Shown piece by piece: positions 1 through 11,376 of a stretch of 64,000 nt of DNA. Position numbers and translations under genes: made by a program. The stretch is from Egicoccus halophilus (GTDB lineage: Bacteria > Actinomycetota > Nitriliruptoria > Nitriliruptorales > Nitriliruptoraceae), in assembly GCF_004300825.1 (NCBI RefSeq), contig NZ_CP036250.1:2170001-2234000 (forward strand), in the 5' to 3' direction. Position 1 is the stretch's first letter; each line of letters opens with the position of its first letter. Under the pieces are notes generated by a model, which was given only the letters and a program-made list of their open reading frames with translations, ran no database searches and was not told the DNA's origin.

Positions 1-1
1 G

Positions 2-214
2 GCCGGCCTGGTGCTCGTCCGCCGCGCCGGTGCGCTCCCGCTCGGGCTCGCCGTCGTGCTGGTGATCGGGCTCGTCGGGCAGACCGGACTCGGCTACGTC
101 GGACACCGCACCGGCAACGCCGTCGCCTCGTCGCTGCACGTCCCGCTCGGGGTCACGCTGCTCGGGCTGTCGGTCGCGCTGGCGGTCCTGCTCGGTCTGC
201 GACGCCAGCCGTGA
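2..214 (+). CDS. C-terminal end of a small membrane protein, cut by the window edge
   Basis: The frame is open to the first bases of the window, so the true start lies upstream. About 70 residues are visible. They form two hydrophobic stretches (LGLAVVLVIGLVG and PLGVTLLGLSVALAVLLGL) joined by a short loop with His and Arg, and end in a basic RRQP tail. This is a two-helix membrane-protein ending. It loosely resembles DUF6220 or cytochrome-b-like small membrane proteins, but I cannot assign a family from the fragment. Its stop codon overlaps the next start as GTGA, so it is probably translated together with yaaA. Confidence 0.5.
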   Translation, partial: AGLVLVRRAGALPLGLAVVLVIGLVGQTGLGYVGHRTGNAVASSLHVPLGVTLLGLSVALAVLLGLRRQP

Positions 215-978
215 GCCGACCGCTGGTGCTGTTGCCGCCCTCGAAGGGCAAGGCGCCCGGCGGTGACGGTCCGCCCCACGGTGCCGTGGTGGCGGCCGAC
301 ACCGGACCGCTCGGTCCCGCCCGGCGCGAGCTGCTCGCCGCGGTGACCGGCGACCTCGACGGCCTCGACGACGCGGCACTCGCCCGCCTGGCGGGCGTCG
401 GCGCGGCGAAGGTCGCCGACGCCCGCAAGCTCCTGCAAGCCCTGCCCGACGCCCCGACGCGACCGGGACACCGCCGCTACACCGGGGTGGTGCACGGCAA
501 CGCGGGGCTCGCCGAGCTCGACCCGGACACCGCGGGCGCCGACGTACGCATCGTTTCGGCGCTGCTGGGGCTGGTCGCCCTGGCCGACCCCGTGCCCGAC
601 TACCGCCTCGAGGTGGCCGCACGGCTGCCGTCGCTCGGCGGGATCGGTCCGTGGTGGCGCGACCGGCTCGCCGGTCCGATCGCGCGTCTCGCCGCCGGCC
701 GGCGGGTGTGGGACCTGCTGCCGGCCGAGCACGCCCGCGTGTGGGACCTCGCCGTGCGGGAGCGTCTCGCCGTCGTGACCGTCCGTTTCGTGCGGCCCGA
801 CGGCCGCGCCGCCAACGCGGCCCGGACGAAGGTCTGCAAGGGGCGGCTCACGGCCGCGCTGCTGCGCGCCCCCGACCTCGATGCCGCGGGGCTCGCCCGC
901 GAGGCGGACCCGGGTCCGGGGTGGCAACTGCGCGCCGACCCGGACGGCACCGGCGTGACGGCCACGTTCTCCGGCTGA
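211..978 (+). CDS. yaaA: Peroxide stress protein YaaA (UPF0246/DUF328)
   Basis: The 255-residue length matches the YaaA family. The N-terminus LLPPSKGK (residues 7-14) is the family hallmark. A central RYTGVVHGNAG-like segment and a C-terminal KVCKGRL stretch are also typical. In E. coli, YaaA limits damage from hydrogen peroxide by lowering free intracellular iron, and the fold binds DNA. The biochemical role in actinobacteria is not settled. The start is a GTG that overlaps the stop of the preceding membrane protein by four bases, indicating translational coupling. The gene is followed by 137 nt of leader before the next gene. Confidence 0.88.
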   Translation: MSRPLVLLPPSKGKAPGGDGPPHGAVVAADTGPLGPARRELLAAVTGDLDGLDDAALARLAGVGAAKVADARKLLQALPDAPTRPGHRRYTGVVHGNAGLAELDPDTAGADVRIVSALLGLVALADPVPDYRLEVAARLPSLGGIGPWWRDRLAGPIARLAAGRRVWDLLPAEHARVWDLAVRERLAVVTVRFVRPDGRAANAARTKVCKGRLTAALLRAPDLDAAGLAREADPGPGWQLRADPDGTGVTATFSG

Positions 979-1115
979 CCCGCCGGCGCGTCGCCGCGCC
1001 TAGCAAGCACCGATCTGCCACGGCCATGGCCGCTCGGCCAGGGCGAGTTGTCCGGCGGAAGGCCCCGGACGCGGTGTCCTTCGCAGGTCCTGGCGGAGCG
1101 GAGAACGAGGCGGTC

Positions 1116-2627
1116 ATGGCCGAAGAGCGTGAACAGTGGGGGACCCGGGCCGGCTTCCTGCTGGCGGCCATCGGATCCGCGGTCGGTCTCGGCAACATCT
1201 GGCGGTTCCCCTACGTCGCCTACGACAACGGCGGCGGCGCGTTCCTGGTGCCCTACCTCGTCGCGCTGCTGACCGCCGGCATCCCGCTGCTGGTGCTCGA
1301 GTACGCGCTCGGGCACCGCTTCCGTGGCAGCGCACCGCTGACGTTCCGGCGGCTGCACCCACGCGCGGAGTTCCTCGGCTGGTGGCAGGTCGGCGTGTGC
1401 TTCCTCATCGCCAGCTACTACGCCGTGGTCATCGCCTGGGCCGCCGCCTACACGTGGTTCTCGTTCGACCTGTCGTGGGGGGACGACCCCGAGGCGTTCC
1501 TGTTCGAGGACTACCTCGGGGCCACCGGGCCGTGGGACCTCGGCGGGATCCGCCCGGGGGTGATGATCCCGCTGGTGCTCGTCTGGGTCGTCACGCTGGG
1601 TGTGCTGCTCGGCGGCGTGCGACGTGGTGTCGAGCGCGCGAACCGGGTCCTGATCCCGCTGCTGACGCTCACCTTCGCCGTGCTGGTGGTGCGGGCGCTG
1701 ACGCTCGAGGGCGCGACCGCCGGTCTCGACGCGCTGTTCAGCCCCGACTGGAGCGCGTTGAGCGACGGCAGCGTGTGGGTCGCCGCGTACGGGCAGATCT
1801 TCTTCTCGCTCTCGGTCGGGTTCGCGATCATGATCACCTACGCGAGCTACCTGCCACGCAAGGGCGCGGACCTGACCACCAACGGGTTCATCGCCGGGTT
1901 CGCGAACTCGTCGTTCGAACTGCTGGCCGGCATCGGCGTGTTCGCCGCCCTCGGCTTCCTCGCCGCGTCGCAGGGGGCGGCCGTGGAGGACGTCGCCGCC
2001 GGCGGCGTCGGCCTGGCGTTCGTGGTGTTCCCGACCATCGTCTCGGAGCTGCCGGCGCTCAACCGGGCGTTCGGGGTGCTGTTCTTCGCGTCCCTGGTCG
2101 CGGCCGGACTGTCGTCGCTGATCTCCATCACCGAGGCCGGCGCCTCGGCCGTCATGGACAAGTTCGGCTGGACCCGCCGCCGCGCCGTCGGGATCCTCGG
2201 AGGCATCACCGCCCTGGTGTCGCTGCTGTACGGCACCGGGCTCGGCGTCACGCTGCTCGACACGGTCGACAACTTCGTCAACAGCTTCGGGGTGGCCGTG
2301 GTCGGCCTCGTCGAGGTGATCGTGGTCGCCTGGGCCCTGCGACGGCTCGGGGAGCTGCGGCGGCACGCCGACGGGGTGTCGGACCTGCCGCTGGGCCGCT
2401 GGTGGACCGTCGCGTTGATCGGCGTCACCCCGGTGCTCCTCGGTGCGGTCACCCTCGACAATTTGCGGCGGGAGCTGACCGAGCCCTACGAGGGCCTGCC
2501 GATCGACTTCCTGGTCATCGTCGGCTGGGGTGCCGCCGCCCTCGCCCTGGTCTTCGGACTGGTGCTGACCTCGCGTCCGTGGCACGCGGACGCCACCCGC
2601 GACTTCGAGCCGGAGCCGATCCCATGA
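1116..2627 (+). CDS. Sodium-dependent amino-acid transporter, NSS/SNF family
   Basis: A 503-residue polytopic protein of the neurotransmitter:sodium symporter family, which imports amino acids using the sodium gradient. The first membrane segment carries the family signature GLGNIWRFPY (residues 24-33) followed by a glycine triplet, the unwound region that binds sodium and substrate in LeuT. About 11-12 membrane helices can be read. I chose the ATG at 1116 because it lies just before the conserved EQWGTRAGF segment and has a purine-rich GGAGAACGAGG stretch upstream; the frame is open much further upstream but that part does not look like NSS sequence. It overlaps a MetS-like small subunit gene, as in methionine/alanine importers such as MetPS of Corynebacterium. 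The substrate is inferred from that pairing only. Confidence 0.9.
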   Translation: MAEEREQWGTRAGFLLAAIGSAVGLGNIWRFPYVAYDNGGGAFLVPYLVALLTAGIPLLVLEYALGHRFRGSAPLTFRRLHPRAEFLGWWQVGVCFLIASYYAVVIAWAAAYTWFSFDLSWGDDPEAFLFEDYLGATGPWDLGGIRPGVMIPLVLVWVVTLGVLLGGVRRGVERANRVLIPLLTLTFAVLVVRALTLEGATAGLDALFSPDWSALSDGSVWVAAYGQIFFSLSVGFAIMITYASYLPRKGADLTTNGFIAGFANSSFELLAGIGVFAALGFLAASQGAAVEDVAAGGVGLAFVVFPTIVSELPALNRAFGVLFFASLVAAGLSSLISITEAGASAVMDKFGWTRRRAVGILGGITALVSLLYGTGLGVTLLDTVDNFVNSFGVAVVGLVEVIVVAWALRRLGELRRHADGVSDLPLGRWWTVALIGVTPVLLGAVTLDNLRRELTEPYEGLPIDFLVIVGWGAAALALVFGLVLTSRPWHADATRDFEPEPIP

Positions 2628-2749
2628 CCACTCCCGCCATCGCCCTCATGGTCGTCGCCCTGCTGCTGGTCTGGGGCGGCCTCGTCGCCAGCGTCACCTT
2701 CGCCGTGGTGCGCTCGCGCCAGCGTCGCTCGGCCGGCGACACCGTCTGA
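2624..2749 (+). CDS. MetS-type small subunit of the NSS transporter
   Basis: A 41-residue single-span membrane protein. The ATG overlaps the TGA of the transporter gene (ATGA), so the two are translationally coupled. It begins MTTPAIALMVVALLLVWGG, continues through one hydrophobic helix and ends in a basic tail (VRSRQRRS). Length, topology and position match the MetS family, small proteins required for NSS importers of methionine and alanine in actinobacteria. The very short length makes it easy to miss. Confidence 0.78.
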   Translation: MTTPAIALMVVALLLVWGGLVASVTFAVVRSRQRRSAGDTV

Positions 2750-2773
2750 CCCAGCGGCGACCGGTTCCGACCG

Positions 2774-3595
2774 TCAGTCGGTCGGGACGGTGACGAAGTC
2801 GATCAGCTCCTCGACCGCGCGGATCAGCGACTGGTCGAGGTCACGCCAGGTCGTCACCGACGTGCGGATGCGTCGCCACAGCTCGCGGTGGTCGTCGTGA
2901 CCGAGCCGACGGGCGACGCCCTCCTTCCACGGCTCGCCGCGGGGGACCTGCGGCCAGGCGTCGATCCCGACGACCTCGGGACGCACGGCCTGCCAGACGT
3001 CGACGAAGGGATGCCCGGTCACCAGCACCTGGGGGTGGCGCACCGTCGCGGCGATCCGCGACTCCTTGGACCCGGCGACGAGGTGGTCGAGCAGGATGCC
3101 CAGGCGTCGCCGCGGACCCGGACCGAACTCGCGCACGACGGCTTCGAGGTCGTCGGCCCCGTGCAGCACGTCGACGACCACACCCTCGACGCGCAGGTCG
3201 TGCCCCCACACCTGCTCGAGCAGTTCGGCGTCGTGGACACCCTCGACCAGGATCCGGCTGGCGCGGGCCACCCGCGCCGGCGCGTCGGGGACGGCCACCG
3301 ATCCGCTGTTGGAGACCTTCGGGGCCGCCGGCTCGGGTGGCCGCCGCGCCGGGGCCACGAGTCGGACCGGCTGGTCGTCCACCCGGAACAGGCCCGGTTC
3401 GAGCGAGAACCGGCGCTCGCGGCCACGTCGGTCGCGCAGCGTCACCTCCCGGGCGGAGCAGGCGACCGCCCGGCCGACGAAGCCGCCGTCGGCCTCGACG
3501 ACCAGCCCCGGGGTGACGGTGACGCTCGGCACGACCCGCCGGTGTGCCCGCGGGTCGGCGAGCACGTCGTCGCCGTACCGGTCACGGGGGCTCAC
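2774..3595 (-). CDS. DUF3097 family protein
   Basis: A 273-residue soluble protein matching the actinobacterial DUF3097 family, whose function is unknown. Visible hallmarks are ILVEGVHDAELLEQVWGHDL and, further on, ILLDHLVAGSKESRIA and VTGHPFVDVWQAVRP. The ILVEGxxDxxL pattern followed by an LLDH acidic motif resembles a TOPRIM-like arrangement, so a nucleic-acid role is possible; this is my inference. I chose the GTG at 3595 because it overlaps the carbonic anhydrase stop as GTGA; the frame is open further upstream, but only as antisense-like sequence within that gene. It is the second gene of a two-gene minus-strand operon. Confidence 0.8.
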   Translation of the reverse strand: MSPRDRYGDDVLADPRAHRRVVPSVTVTPGLVVEADGGFVGRAVACSAREVTLRDRRGRERRFSLEPGLFRVDDQPVRLVAPARRPPEPAAPKVSNSGSVAVPDAPARVARASRILVEGVHDAELLEQVWGHDLRVEGVVVDVLHGADDLEAVVREFGPGPRRRLGILLDHLVAGSKESRIAATVRHPQVLVTGHPFVDVWQAVRPEVVGIDAWPQVPRGEPWKEGVARRLGHDDHRELWRRIRTSVTTWRDLDQSLIRAVEELIDFVTVPTD

Positions 3596-4116
3596 ACCGG
3601 CTCGGCGGCGGTCGGGGCGACGACCTGCTCGAGCCGGCCGGTGTCGACGTCGAACAGGTAGGCACCGACGACGAAACCGTCGGGTCGGTCCGGCCAGGCC
3701 AGCAGCACGTCGGCGTCGTCGCGCAGCGCCCGGCGGGGGTCGGTGAACGTCCGCCAGTCCCGGTCGGCCGGGGCGCGACCCATCGTCTGCGACATGCGCT
3801 CGTAGGCGGTGCCCTCGGGGTCGTGGACGCCGCACCGGGTGTGTGCGACGAGCGCGACCGACCGCGTCCCCAGCAGGTGTGTCGACAGCGCCAGCGAACG
3901 CCGGACGTCCTCGGTCACCCGCGCGCCGGCGTTGCGCAAGACATGGGCGTCGCCCAGCGCGAGGCCGGCCATGGCGAACACGTCGATGCGCGCGTCCATG
4001 CAGGTCACGATCGCCAGCTGCCGTGCCGGTGCGACCGGCAGCACCCGGTGCTCGCCCTGCTCGACGTAGCGGGCGTTGGCGGCGACGAGCTCGTCGAAGA
4101 CGCTCGACTCGGCCAT
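3592..4116 (-). CDS. Beta-class carbonic anhydrase
   Basis: A 174-residue enzyme that interconverts CO2 and bicarbonate, acting in the cytoplasm. The zinc ligands are visible as C39 in CMDAR, with the Asp41/Arg43 dyad, and H92 and C95 in the HTRCG motif. The spacing and short length fit the compact beta-CA clade common in actinobacteria. An AGGAGG-like site (GAGGAGGAGCACC on the coding strand) precedes the ATG. The downstream DUF3097 gene overlaps by four bases. Confidence 0.88.
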   Translation of the reverse strand: MAESSVFDELVAANARYVEQGEHRVLPVAPARQLAIVTCMDARIDVFAMAGLALGDAHVLRNAGARVTEDVRRSLALSTHLLGTRSVALVAHTRCGVHDPEGTAYERMSQTMGRAPADRDWRTFTDPRRALRDDADVLLAWPDRPDGFVVGAYLFDVDTGRLEQVVAPTAAEPV

Positions 4117-4205
4117 GGCGGTGCTCCTCCTCGGGTGGGGTCCTGGTCAGCTCGGGAGAGGTGCCGGGTGGCTCGTCGGGACGCCGACGTCCGGAGCGGG
4201 TCCGG

Positions 4206-6809
<2,604 letters not shown>

Positions 6810-6845
6810 GTCGTCCTCGCGGCAGAACGGGCGTCGGAACGTGGC

Positions 6846-6851
6846 AGGCTA
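6846..6851 (-). promoter_or_regulatory. Putative -10 element for pepN
   Basis: TAGCCT read on the minus strand, 37 nt before the pepN start. It belongs to a recurrent TA[GC]NCT set in this window. No clear -35 hexamer is seen. Confidence 0.4.
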
Positions 6852-6942
6852 GGGCAGCGCCGCCGGGGCGGGTGTGGTGGCATCGCCGCCTCCCGGCCAC
6901 CGAGCGATCGCCGCCCGCCGCGGGGACCGCTCGGGCGCGGGC

Positions 6943-7707
6943 TCAGGCGGGTGCGCCCGACCGGCCACCACCGGCGCGGAAGCGGGCGACGTCGGCCATG
7001 CCGCCGGCCTCGATCGCCGCCATGCCGCTGTCGTGCTCGGCGAGCAGGGCGTCGGGCAACGGTCGGTCGAAGGCGGCACGGGTGGCGGCGAGATCGGCGA
7101 GCAGGGTCCGCTGGGGCAGTTCGGCCAACCGGCTGCCGAGGTCCACGGCCGACTCCAGCGCCCGACCGCTGGGCGCCAGAGCGGTGACCAACCCCATGGC
7201 CAGCGCCTCCTGCGCGTCCACCGGGCGTCCGGTGAGGACCAGGTCGAGCGCCCGTCCGAGCCCGACGACGCGGGGCAGGCGGACCGTGCCACCATCGATG
7301 AGCGGCACGCCCCACCGTCGGCAGAACACCCCGAGGACGGCGTCGTCGGCGGCGACACGCAGGTCGCACCACAGGGCGAGTTCGAGTCCACCCGCCACGG
7401 CGTGTCCTTCGATCGCGGCGATCACCGGCTTGGTCGGGGTGCGCCGGGTCGGCCCCATCGGACCGCGGACGTCGCGCTCGAGCCGGTTGCGCCGCTGCGG
7501 GTCCTCGACCGCATGCAGGTCGGCACCGGCACAGAACGTGCCGCCGGCACCGGTGACCACCACGACCGCGACCGACGGATCGGCGTCGGCGCGCTGGCAG
7601 GCGTCGAGCAGCGCGGCGGCGGTGGCACGGTCGACGGCGTTGCGGACCTCGGGGCGGTCGATCGTGATCACCCGGACGCGGCCACGGGTCTCGGTGCGTA
7701 CGGACAC
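6943..7707 (-). CDS. Enoyl-CoA hydratase/isomerase family protein (crotonase)
   Basis: A 254-residue crotonase-superfamily enzyme. The oxyanion-hole segment GTFCAGADLHAV and the second conserved block HAVAGGLELALWCDLRVA with the following RWGVPLIDGGTVRLPR are clear. Such enzymes hydrate or isomerise acyl-CoA esters, usually in fatty-acid beta-oxidation. The DGGT at the second active-site position replaces the usual glutamate-containing stretch, as in many actinobacterial EchA paralogues, so the exact reaction cannot be named. It is divergent from the acyl-CoA ligase at 7957, with 249 nt between them, which suggests shared lipid metabolism. Confidence 0.85.
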   Translation of the reverse strand: MSVRTETRGRVRVITIDRPEVRNAVDRATAAALLDACQRADADPSVAVVVVTGAGGTFCAGADLHAVEDPQRRNRLERDVRGPMGPTRRTPTKPVIAAIEGHAVAGGLELALWCDLRVAADDAVLGVFCRRWGVPLIDGGTVRLPRVVGLGRALDLVLTGRPVDAQEALAMGLVTALAPSGRALESAVDLGSRLAELPQRTLLADLAATRAAFDRPLPDALLAEHDSGMAAIEAGGMADVARFRAGGGRSGAPA

Positions 7708-7798
7708 GTCGGATCCTCTCGCCTGGCGGCAGCCACGGGCCGGCGAACGGTAGTCGCATCGGCTGCTCCGCTCGCCCGGGATCCCGGTGCCCGCTTGC

Positions 7799-7804
7799 TA
7801 GGCT
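7799..7804 (+). promoter_or_regulatory. Putative extended -10 for the acyl-CoA ligase
   Basis: TGCTAGGCT, an extended -10-like sequence with TAGGCT at these positions. It lies about 150 nt before the start at 7957, implying a long leader in which I recognise no riboswitch. Confidence 0.35.
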
Positions 7805-7956
7805 CGAACCCAGGGAGACGGCCGTCCGCGGGCGGCCGTGCTGCCCACGACGAGAGGTCGACGGCAGGGCCGCGGGACACGGCAGACCGGAACCGGACTG
7901 CCGTCCGGCTGCAGCCGGCGCCACCGAGGTGGCGCCACGAGGCGAGGGGAGAGGAC

Positions 7957-9750
7957 ATGCAGGAGTACACCAGCCCGGGCGAGGTGGCCGTCGCCGACGA
8001 CGTCAACCTGACCGGGCCGTTGTTCGACGCGGCACGCACGGCGCCGGACCGGATCGCGGTGGCGCACCGCGTCGGGGACCGGTTCGTCGAGTGGACGCTG
8101 GGCCAGTTCGTCGGCGAGATCCAGGCGGTCGCCAAGGGCCTGATCGGTCTGGGCATCGAGCCGGGCCAGCGGGTGTGTCTGATGTCCGCGACCCGCCTCG
8201 AGTGGACCATCCTCGACTACGCGATCTGGGCGGCGGGTGGCGTGAGCGTCCCCATCTACGAGACCTCCTCGCCCGAGCAGGTCGAATGGATCGTCTCCGA
8301 TTCCGGCGCGGTCGCCATCGTGGTCGAGACCCCGGAGCTGCGGGCGATCTACGACCAGGTCGCCGACCGGCTGCCCGACTGCGCCCACGCGTTCGTGATC
8401 GAGCAGGGCGGCATGGACGCCATCAAGGCGGCCGGCACGCAGGTCACCGACGAGCAGGTCGAGGAGCGCGCCGCGACCGTACGCGCCGACGACCTCGCCA
8501 CCCTGGTCTACACCTCCGGCACCACCGGGCGTCCCAAGGGCTGTGAGCTCACCCACCGCAACTTCGTGTGGAATTCCGAGCAGAGCCGGTCGGCGATCTC
8601 CAACGTGCTGCGCGCCGGGGAGAGCACCCTGCTGTTCCTGCCGCTGGCCCACATCTTCGCGCGCTACATCCAGGTCGCGGTGATCAGCGCGGGTGCCAAG
8701 CTCGGCTTCTCGACCGGGATCCCGAACCTGCTCGAGGAACTGGGCATGTTCCGCCCCACGTTCCTGCTCGCCGTGCCCCGGGTGTTCGAGAAGGTCTACA
8801 ACGGCGCCCAGCAGAAGGCCCACGGTGACGGCAAGGGCAAGATCTTCGACCGCGCCGCGGCCGTCGCCGAGCAGTACTCGCGCGAACAGGCGGCCGGCGA
8901 CATCGGTTTCGCCACCAAGCTCCAGCACGCGCTGTTCGACAAGCTGGTGTACGGCAAGCTGCGGGCGGCGATGGGTGGCGAGATCCGCTACGCGGTCTCC
9001 GGCGGCGCAGCACTGGGGGAGCGGCTCGGCCACTTCTTCAACGGCATCGGGGTGCTCATCCTCGAGGGCTACGGACTCACCGAGACCACGGCGCCCACCA
9101 ACGTGAACCGCCCCGACGCCTTCAAGATCGGCACGGTCGGCAAGCCCCTGCCCGGCGTCTCGGTCCGCATCGGTGACGACGGCGAGATCGCGATCAAGGG
9201 CGGCTGCATCTTCCGCGGCTACTACAACAACGCCGAGGCCACCCGCGAGGTCCTCGAGGACGGCTGGTTCCGCACCGGCGACCTCGGGCAGCTCGACGGC
9301 GAGGGCTACCTCAAGATCACGGGTCGCAAGAAGGAGATCCTGGTCACCGCCGGCGGCAAGAACGTCGCGCCGGCGATCCTCGAGGACCGCATGCGGGCCC
9401 ATGCGCTGGTGAGCCAGTCGATGGTGGTCGGCGACGGCCGTCCCTTCATCGCGGCGCTGGTGACCATCGACCCGGAGGCGTTCGCGACCTGGGCGGAGGC
9501 CAACGGCAAGTCCGGCAAGTCCGTCGCGGACCTGGTCGACGACGCGGACCTGCGTGCCGAGGTGCAGAAGGCCATCGACGAGGCCAATCAGGCCGTGTCG
9601 AAGGCCGAGTCGATCCGCACCTTCCGCATCCTGCCCGAGGACTTCGAGGTCGGGGTCGAGCTCAGCCAGAAGATGTCGGTGAAGCGACACGTCGTGACCG
9701 AGAAGTACGGCCACGTCGTCGAGGACATCTACACGTCCGGTTCGCGCTGA
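7957..9750 (+). CDS. Long-chain fatty acyl-CoA ligase, FadD15-like
   Basis: A 597-residue adenylate-forming enzyme that activates fatty acids with ATP and CoA. The AMP-binding signature [18 protein letters not shown], the YGLTETTAPTN motif and the C-terminal hinge TGRKKEILVTAGGKNVAP are all present. The length and the extended C-terminal region match the LACS/FadD15 group rather than short plant-4CL types. The ATG at 7957 follows GGGGAGAGGAC, a strong ribosome binding site. A paired inverted repeat follows the stop, shared with the convergent UbiB-like gene. Confidence 0.92.
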   Translation: MQEYTSPGEVAVADDVNLTGPLFDAARTAPDRIAVAHRVGDRFVEWTLGQFVGEIQAVAKGLIGLGIEPGQRVCLMSATRLEWTILDYAIWAAGGVSVPIYETSSPEQVEWIVSDSGAVAIVVETPELRAIYDQVADRLPDCAHAFVIEQGGMDAIKAAGTQVTDEQVEERAATVRADDLATLVYTSGTTGRPKGCELTHRNFVWNSEQSRSAISNVLRAGESTLLFLPLAHIFARYIQVAVISAGAKLGFSTGIPNLLEELGMFRPTFLLAVPRVFEKVYNGAQQKAHGDGKGKIFDRAAAVAEQYSREQAAGDIGFATKLQHALFDKLVYGKLRAAMGGEIRYAVSGGAALGERLGHFFNGIGVLILEGYGLTETTAPTNVNRPDAFKIGTVGKPLPGVSVRIGDDGEIAIKGGCIFRGYYNNAEATREVLEDGWFRTGDLGQLDGEGYLKITGRKKEILVTAGGKNVAPAILEDRMRAHALVSQSMVVGDGRPFIAALVTIDPEAFATWAEANGKSGKSVADLVDDADLRAEVQKAIDEANQAVSKAESIRTFRILPEDFEVGVELSQKMSVKRHVVTEKYGHVVEDIYTSGSR

Positions 9751-9764
9751 CACCGGTTGCGTCG

Positions 9765-9800
9765 ACGTGCCCCGGGCCGCACGGTGGGTCCGGGGCACGT
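9765..9800. terminator. Bidirectional terminator hairpin 1
   Basis: A perfect 11-bp inverted repeat: ACGTGCCCCGG at 9765-9775 and its complement at 9790-9800, with a 14-nt loop. It lies 15 nt after the acyl-CoA ligase stop, between convergent genes. No U-tract follows, as is usual in GC-rich actinobacteria. Confidence 0.65.
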
Positions 9801-9818
9801 CGTCGTCCGGTCCGGTGT

Positions 9819-9838
9819 GCACCCGGCCGGACGGGTGC
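9819..9838. terminator. Bidirectional terminator hairpin 2
   Basis: A second inverted repeat, GCACCCG and CGGGTGC, with a 6-nt loop, in the same convergent gap. It is closer to the end of the minus-strand UbiB-like gene. Confidence 0.45.
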
Positions 9839-9903
9839 GGTGACCGATGGCCGGCCAGGGCAGGGCTGCCGAGGACGGCGCGACCCGGCCCGGTGGGGCG
9901 CGG

Positions 9904-11313
9904 TCAGGCTGGTGGGTCGATCTCGGGTTCGCGGGTTCGCCACCAGGTCGCGTCGAGCCGACCGAGATCCGTCGCCGGGGCGGCGCCGGCAGCGACGTAC
10001 TCGTCGCGGATCGCCCGCCAGTCGTTGGTGGCTCCGAGTCGTCCGAGGACCGAGTTCAGACCCCACTGGATGCGGTTGAGCAGCAGGTAGTCCGGCGGCA
10101 GGTTGAGTTTGCGCAGCACGTCCCCGTACGGGCTGCGTGGATCGGTGTTGGAGCGGATGACCTCGGCGGCGTACTCGGGCGTGAACGTGAACGGCTGCTC
10201 GGCCACGACCGGGCGGGTGTAGAGCCGGAACCACTCGTGGACCAGTTCCTCGTCCACCCGGGCCGTCGGCGGGAGGAAACCGGCGGAGCGCAGCGCGTCG
10301 ATCGCCCGGTGCCGGTCGGCGTGCGCGACCGACTCCTCGACCGAGCGCATCGCGTCGTAGTTCTCGCGGGTGAACATCTTGACCGAGCCGTAGTCGAGGA
10401 ACGCGACCCGCACACCGCCGTCGGCGGCGGATCCCTCGGGCTCGATCAGGTAGTTGCCGGGATGGGGGTCGCCGTTGAACAGCCGGAAGCGTCCGATCGA
10501 GCCGAACGCGTAGCGGAACACGATCTCGCCGACGCGCTGGCACAGTGCCTCGTCGCCCGACTGCGCGACCGTGTCGAACTTCTCGCCGCGCACGCGCTCG
10601 CTGACCAGGACCCGTCGGCGGCACAGTTCGCCGATGATGTCGGGAACACGGATGAAGGGGTGGCCGGCGTAGCGGTTGGCGAACGCCCGTTGGTAGCGGG
10701 CCTCGCGCTGGTAGTCGAGTTCGTCGTCGATCCGCTCGCGCAACTCCTCGAGGAGCGGCTCGATCTCCTGGTTGGGCGCCACGAAACGGGCGATGGGCCG
10801 GAACGTCTCGAGGTTGCGCAGGTCCGAGCGCACGGCCTCGGCGACCCCGGGGTACTGGACCTTGACGACCACCTCGCGTCCGTCGTCGAGGGTCGCGGCG
10901 TGCACCTGGCCGATCGAGGCGGCCGCGAGCGGCTGCCGGTCGAACGAGGCGAACACCGTCTCCGGCGCGGCGCCGTACTCCTCGCGCAGCACCTCGTCGA
11001 TGGCCTCGGGATCGAAGGCCGGAGCGGCATCGCGCAACTCCGCCAGTGCCTCGTGGTAGACGTTCTGCACGTCCGGCGGAAGGTCGAGGTCGACGAAGCT
11101 CAGCAGTTGGCCGAGCTTCATCGCCGCACCCTTCATGTCCCCGAGCACCTCGCGCAGGTGCTCGGCGAGTTCCCGGTGCGCCGCGTCATCGGCGTCCGGG
11201 CGTCCGGTCAGCTGGCGTGCCTTGGCACCGGCCAGGCCGGTCGCGCCGCGCACCCCCGTGCGGGCGAGGCGGGAACCGCGCTGGATACGGCCGCCGAGTC
11301 CCTTGCGTGCCAC
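9904..11313 (-). CDS. ABC1/UbiB (AarF) family atypical kinase
   Basis: A 469-residue member of the UbiB/COQ8 atypical kinase family. The family KxGQ motif appears as MKLGQLLSF, the alanine-rich loop as AAASIGQVHAA, the VAIK-like lysine in VVVKVQYPG, and the catalytic region as NGDPHPGNYL with FLDYGSVK. Relatives support ubiquinone or other isoprenoid lipid metabolism, probably as ATPases. Actinobacteria use menaquinone, so the substrate here is unknown. It starts with GTG. The 62-residue Cys-containing protein gene lies 63 nt upstream on the same strand. Confidence 0.9.
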   Translation of the reverse strand: MARKGLGGRIQRGSRLARTGVRGATGLAGAKARQLTGRPDADDAAHRELAEHLREVLGDMKGAAMKLGQLLSFVDLDLPPDVQNVYHEALAELRDAAPAFDPEAIDEVLREEYGAAPETVFASFDRQPLAAASIGQVHAATLDDGREVVVKVQYPGVAEAVRSDLRNLETFRPIARFVAPNQEIEPLLEELRERIDDELDYQREARYQRAFANRYAGHPFIRVPDIIGELCRRRVLVSERVRGEKFDTVAQSGDEALCQRVGEIVFRYAFGSIGRFRLFNGDPHPGNYLIEPEGSAADGGVRVAFLDYGSVKMFTRENYDAMRSVEESVAHADRHRAIDALRSAGFLPPTARVDEELVHEWFRLYTRPVVAEQPFTFTPEYAAEVIRSNTDPRSPYGDVLRKLNLPPDYLLLNRIQWGLNSVLGRLGATNDWRAIRDEYVAAGAAPATDLGRLDATWWRTREPEIDPPA

Positions 11314-11376
11314 CGGTGTGCCGTTCGTCGAGAGCGTCTGCTGCGCTGTTCGTGCCCGGACCGGGGCCCGGTCGGG

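Noticed and set aside
979-1115. Possible amino-acid riboswitch before the NSS transporter
   Set aside because: The leader has GC-rich stretches and a TAGCAA hexamer but I could not match it to glycine, SAM or other known riboswitch cores.
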